DNA from: CAWUIO01 sp963922455
Lineage (GTDB): Bacteria; Bacteroidota; Bacteroidia; Cytophagales; Microscillaceae
Direction of reading: 5' to 3'
NCBI GenBank assembly: GCA_963922455.1
Contig: CAWUIO010000128.1
Location: 1 to 17,389, forward strand
Length of the DNA stretch: 17,389 nt
In this document: positions 14,849 through 17,389 of the stretch, piece after piece
How positions within the stretch are numbered: position 1 is the first letter of the stretch
Layout: the number at the start of each line of letters is the position of its first letter
Position numbers and translations under genes: made by a program
The notes under the pieces: generated by a model
What the model was told of the DNA's origin: nothing
The model's input: only the letters and a program-made list of their open reading frames with translations
The model's database searches: none

Positions 14849-16246
14849 ATGAAAAAATCAGTCTGTGTTTTACTCTTATTTTTAGGCAACATTTCCCTGA
14901 TTTGGGCCCAGTTTAAACCGCCTCGTATTTTAAAACATCCCACCCTTATACGTACGGAGCGCTTAAACATCCTTAACACTACCTATCGGGAAACCAACCT
15001 CAACATCACCCCCGACGGGAAATACCTCTTCTTTATGTCGGGGCGCGGAGGGCAACCTTGGTCGGTACAAAGAAACTATTCCGGAAAAATTGAACACGAT
15101 GGAGACATCTGGTACTCCCAAAAAATGAACGGGCGATGGGCCTACCCCCGTTGCTTAGGCCCCAGTGTCAATACCTACGATGGGGAAGACGAACCCAATA
15201 TCTCCCCCGATGGGCAAAGCGTGATTTTCCAAAGCTGGGGTAAAGCCTGGGAAGATACCGGAGGACCCTATTACAAAGCCAGGCTCTACGGCGCCCAATG
15301 GGGCAAACCTATCGGACTGGGAGGCGGAATTAACCAATTCTTCTTAGATACCAAAAAGCAAAATGGTACCTCCTACAAAAGGCCCGATGGTAGCATCGCA
15401 TACTACGGCACCCCCCACGCCACCGACGGAGTATCCGTTTCGGCCGATGGCAAGACCTTTATCGTAGCCGCGGGGGCCGATTATGAAGGCAATATGGACC
15501 TCTACATCAGCCAGAAAAATGTGTATGGCGCTTGGTCCTACCTACGTCGTTTGGGCGTAAGTACCCTGGGCGATGAGCGCGCTCCTTTCCTTGCCGCCGA
15601 TGGCAAGACCCTCTACTTCGCCTCCGACGGATATGGCGGGTGGGGTGGACTAGATATTTTCAAGACAGTCCTAGACGCCAATGGAAATCCCGGGGAAGTC
15701 GTTAATGTCGGGGCACCGTTCAACACCTGGCTAGACGATTACGGCTTGGTTCTAACCGCCAATGGAGACGAAGCCTACTTCATCCGAGAAGGCGATATCT
15801 ACTTTGCCAATGTAGAAGAAGCCTCTCCCGAGTTAAAACCCTTCTCGGCTACTTTGATGATTGCGGGTAAAATTACCGATGCCAAAACCCAGCGGGGTAC
15901 CCAAGCAAAAATTGTGATCCGGGATCCCAAAAGCAATGCGGTCATTACCCAAGGCCAGTCCAATGCCCTTACGGGAGAATATACCCTCGTCATCCCTATT
16001 GAGAAAAACGAATTTATCCAAGAAGTAGAAAAAATAAGCTACACAAAAGTTACCAAAAACTTTAAGCAAGAAATCAAGCAAGGGCTCAACCAAGTCCAAT
16101 CCGATGTGGCCTTACAAAGACCGGAGCTAGCCGTAAACAACAAACCCGATCCCCCTGAGAAAAAACCCGATCCGGTAAAAGAAAAACCCCAAGAAGCCGC
16201 CGCCTCCTACGGACAAACCCGTAACCCTTTAAAAGAAATAAAATAG
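14849..16246 (+). CDS. Secreted PD40 (WD40-like) beta-propeller protein lacking an OmpA domain
   Basis: A 465-residue exported protein. The signal peptide ends near IWAQ (residue 21). Residues about 45-325 are a propeller built from PD40-type repeats, seen as NITPDGKYLFFMS (52-64), NISPDGQSVIFQS (117-129), SVSADGKTFIVAA (197-209), FLAADGKTLYFASDGYGG (247-264, followed by GGLDIF) and VLTANGDEAYFI (301-312). Residues about 336-425 resemble a carboxypeptidase-regulatory-like beta-sandwich (LMIAGKITDAKT ... ALTGEYTLVIP). The tail (430-465) is a Pro/Lys/Asp-rich low-complexity segment. In Bacteroidota this propeller plus sandwich order is usually followed by a peptidoglycan-binding OmpA domain, as in the T9SS-associated PorE; that domain is absent here. 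The protein is presumably periplasmic or surface-located; its function is unknown. The nearest -7-like box, TATATTTA (14811-14818), has one mismatch. Confidence 0.85.
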   Translation: MKKSVCVLLLFLGNISLIWAQFKPPRILKHPTLIRTERLNILNTTYRETNLNITPDGKYLFFMSGRGGQPWSVQRNYSGKIEHDGDIWYSQKMNGRWAYPRCLGPSVNTYDGEDEPNISPDGQSVIFQSWGKAWEDTGGPYYKARLYGAQWGKPIGLGGGINQFFLDTKKQNGTSYKRPDGSIAYYGTPHATDGVSVSADGKTFIVAAGADYEGNMDLYISQKNVYGAWSYLRRLGVSTLGDERAPFLAADGKTLYFASDGYGGWGGLDIFKTVLDANGNPGEVVNVGAPFNTWLDDYGLVLTANGDEAYFIREGDIYFANVEEASPELKPFSATLMIAGKITDAKTQRGTQAKIVIRDPKSNAVITQGQSNALTGEYTLVIPIEKNEFIQEVEKISYTKVTKNFKQEIKQGLNQVQSDVALQRPELAVNNKPDPPEKKPDPVKEKPQEAAASYGQTRNPLKEIK

Positions 16247-16385
16247 GGGCTGCCCCCGGCGGTGTAGTCCCTGCCCCCGTGAACAGATACTGCCGCCGGG
16301 GTCGGGCTTTCGCTACTCGCTGCCTCTCCCCGCCGGGCCTACACGAGCTCAAACAGGCCGCTCTATCCCTCAGCCAAAAACCCAA
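16247..16385. repeat. GC-rich hairpin-forming tract, probable dispersed repeat
   Basis: Immediately after the propeller stop codon the sequence becomes very G+C rich. CCCCGGCGG (16254-16262) is a perfect 9-base inverted complement of CCGCCGGGG (16293-16301), and CCGCCGG recurs at 16330-16336, so two alternative hairpins compete for the 5' arm. The stretch GGGGCTGCCCC (16246-16256) can also fold. Composition changes sharply on both sides: coding on the left, AT-rich RHS-type sequence on the right. Minus-strand frames through it encode Arg/Gly/Ala-rich peptides typical of GC-rich repeats misread as genes. It resembles GC-rich intergenic repeats I associate with some Bacteroidota genomes, but copy number cannot be judged from one window. 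It may also end transcription of the propeller gene. Confidence 0.5.
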
Positions 16386-16392
16386 TTCCTAG

Positions 16393-16680
16393 ACAAGTTT
16401 CGTCCGGAAAAAGCACTATTATCCCTTTGGCTTGAACTTGGCTGGGATTGAGAAGGAGGGGATGCCGGATAATAAGTGGCAGTACATAGGTGTGGAAATG
16501 GAAGAGTCATTTGGATTGTATTGGCAGGAAACTGAGTTTAGAAGCTATGATATGCAACTTGGACATTTTCATCAGATTGACATAATGGTTGAAAAATTCA
16601 ACATGTTGACAGGCTATAATTATTCTCTAAATAACCCAGTAAACCTTACTGATCCTACTGGGTTATCTCCTTACAGTTAC
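16393..16680 (+). other. Tail of an RHS repeat-associated core, 5'-truncated
   Basis: This is the open frame from just after the in-frame stop TAG at 16390 to the end of the RHS signature. It reads YYPFGLNLAG, then NKWQYIGVE, SFGLYWQETEFRSYD, LGHFHQID, GYNYSLNNPVNLTDPTGL, which aligns by eye to the conserved end of the RHS-associated core of Bacteroidota. There is no start codon or RHS/YD-repeat barrel upstream; the frame is cut by the stop and the GC-rich tract. Some normally conserved positions differ (GHF where GRF is usual, IDI where a DP is usual), consistent with relaxed selection. The first ATG in frame is at 16462. Confidence 0.8.
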
Positions 16681-17389
16681 AATTGGTGGAATGGTCAGTA
16701 CGAAAATTCCGATGGTCAAACGGTTCCCTGGAGTTGGGTAAAGAAAACTGCAAATACCAAAACCTTTCAAACCCCTAAGCCTGCAATTTATATTTGGTCA
16801 AGTCATTTCGATAAGCATACTCTTAGGAAAATTTCAAAGGAGGTTTCTCAAATTTTTTCTAAACAAAAACAAAAATACGGGTTCCACCTAAATATTAAAG
16901 CCAAGGTCATCTCTCAGGATGAACATACGAAAAAAGCCTATGGCCGTTTTGACGCTTGGGTAGGGATAAAATATTTCAATGGTAATGATCATTACCCCCC
17001 TAATAATGAAACATATGTAACTCCTCTTGAAAACGAACTTGTTACATATTACAGCCAAGTTATTTTTGATGAAACCAGATCCGATTGGACTCCAAATACA
17101 CCTTATACCTTAGCTTACAAAACAGCTCACGAAGCATTACATCAATTTATATGTAAGGGAATATATTATACACATTCAGTTGCTGAATATTGGGAGTACA
17201 GAAACGAAATTAATTCGTATTATGGAAATGATACGGGGCACGACAATGGTATAGTAAATTTAAATATGACAGGAGGAGTAGTATTGTGGAAAAGAGCCGG
17301 AGGGATTCCTCCCAATAGTTCTGAAAAATTAAGGGAAGCTGAGCAGATAATAGGCAAGCACTACAATTTATTAAGAAATCTATTCTATC
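16462..17389 (+). CDS. Orphan RHS C-terminal cassette with HExxH metallopeptidase-like domain (partial)
   Basis: The frame is open for 309 codons from the first in-frame ATG and runs off the window, so the C-terminus is missing. Residues 1-68 are the end of an RHS core closing with DPTGL (64-68), the usual border before a variable toxin domain. Residues about 69-309 match no family I recognise. They contain TAHEALHQF with HEALH at 223-227, an HExxH zinc-metallopeptidase motif, followed by acidic candidates for the third ligand in SVAEYWEYRNEI (E242, E245, E249). No signal peptide is present. The domain is visibly more AT-rich than the genes to the left. AGGAGG stands only two bases before the ATG, too close for normal initiation. 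The sequence may be a silent cassette recombining into a full RHS gene, or a remnant. Metallopeptidase toxins are known among polymorphic-toxin tips; the activity here is inferred from one motif. Confidence 0.7.
   Translation, partial: MPDNKWQYIGVEMEESFGLYWQETEFRSYDMQLGHFHQIDIMVEKFNMLTGYNYSLNNPVNLTDPTGLSPYSYNWWNGQYENSDGQTVPWSWVKKTANTKTFQTPKPAIYIWSSHFDKHTLRKISKEVSQIFSKQKQKYGFHLNIKAKVISQDEHTKKAYGRFDAWVGIKYFNGNDHYPPNNETYVTPLENELVTYYSQVIFDETRSDWTPNTPYTLAYKTAHEALHQFICKGIYYTHSVAEYWEYRNEINSYYGNDTGHDNGIVNLNMTGGVVLWKRAGGIPPNSSEKLREAEQIIGKHYNLLRNLFY

Noticed and set aside
16086..16385. A 99-residue minus-strand frame through the GC-rich tract and the end of the propeller gene
   Set aside because: It is Arg/Gly/Ala-rich, follows GC-biased codon positions, overlaps a real gene antisense, and has no domain or signal. 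It is a by-product of the GC-rich repeat.
16454..16464. AGGAGG followed by ATG as a ribosome binding site for the RHS fragment
   Set aside because: Only two bases separate it from the ATG, too few for a working Shine-Dalgarno, and RHS homology continues in frame upstream of the ATG. The match is probably chance.

Overview
The window reads as the chromosome of a Bacteroidota member, probably an environmental Cytophagia- or Saprospiria-like lineage. The evidence is a type IX secretion (T9SS) C-terminal sorting domain, a lone-barrel outer-membrane protein, a WD40-like PD40 envelope protein of the kind common in this phylum, weak Shine-Dalgarno sequences, and -7 boxes fitting the phylum consensus TAnnTTTG. 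The genus cannot be fixed by reading alone.

Layout. Bases 1-206 are a GC-rich tract plus leader. Three + strand genes follow (207-4192): a DUF1800 protein, a Tat-exported DUF1501 protein and a secreted galactose-binding-like protein with a T9SS sorting tail, closed by a clear hairpin/T-tract terminator at 4224-4256. After a 388-base gap comes an outer-membrane beta-barrel gene (4581-5777). A minus-strand block covers 5833-13156. Read in its own direction it holds a 42-residue membrane microprotein, a sodium:solute symporter, an M20 amidohydrolase, a Na/Pi-type cotransporter with an extra C-terminal domain, and penicillin-binding protein 1C. A 186-base divergent promoter region separates it from a + strand pair, a low-molecular-weight phosphatase and a fructosamine-kinase-family protein (13343-14759), which together look like a protein-deglycation module. 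A secreted PD40 beta-propeller protein follows (14849-16246).

The right end (16247-17389) differs from the rest. A very GC-rich, hairpin-forming tract abuts an AT-rich reading frame that opens inside an RHS repeat-associated core (YYPFG ... LNNP ... DPTGL) and continues into an unrecognised C-terminal domain carrying an HEALH zinc-metallopeptidase-type motif. It runs off the window. This looks like an orphan RHS tip/toxin cassette separated from its large RHS parent, and it is the most unusual object here.

Functional picture. Most of the window is cell-envelope and transport housekeeping: secreted proteins, a barrel protein, peptidoglycan synthesis, Na+-coupled uptake and cleavage of N-acylated or peptide substrates. 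A metabolite/protein-repair pair is also present, and a probable polymorphic-toxin fragment sits at the edge. The window contains no rRNA, tRNA, CRISPR array or insertion-sequence transposase that I could recognise.
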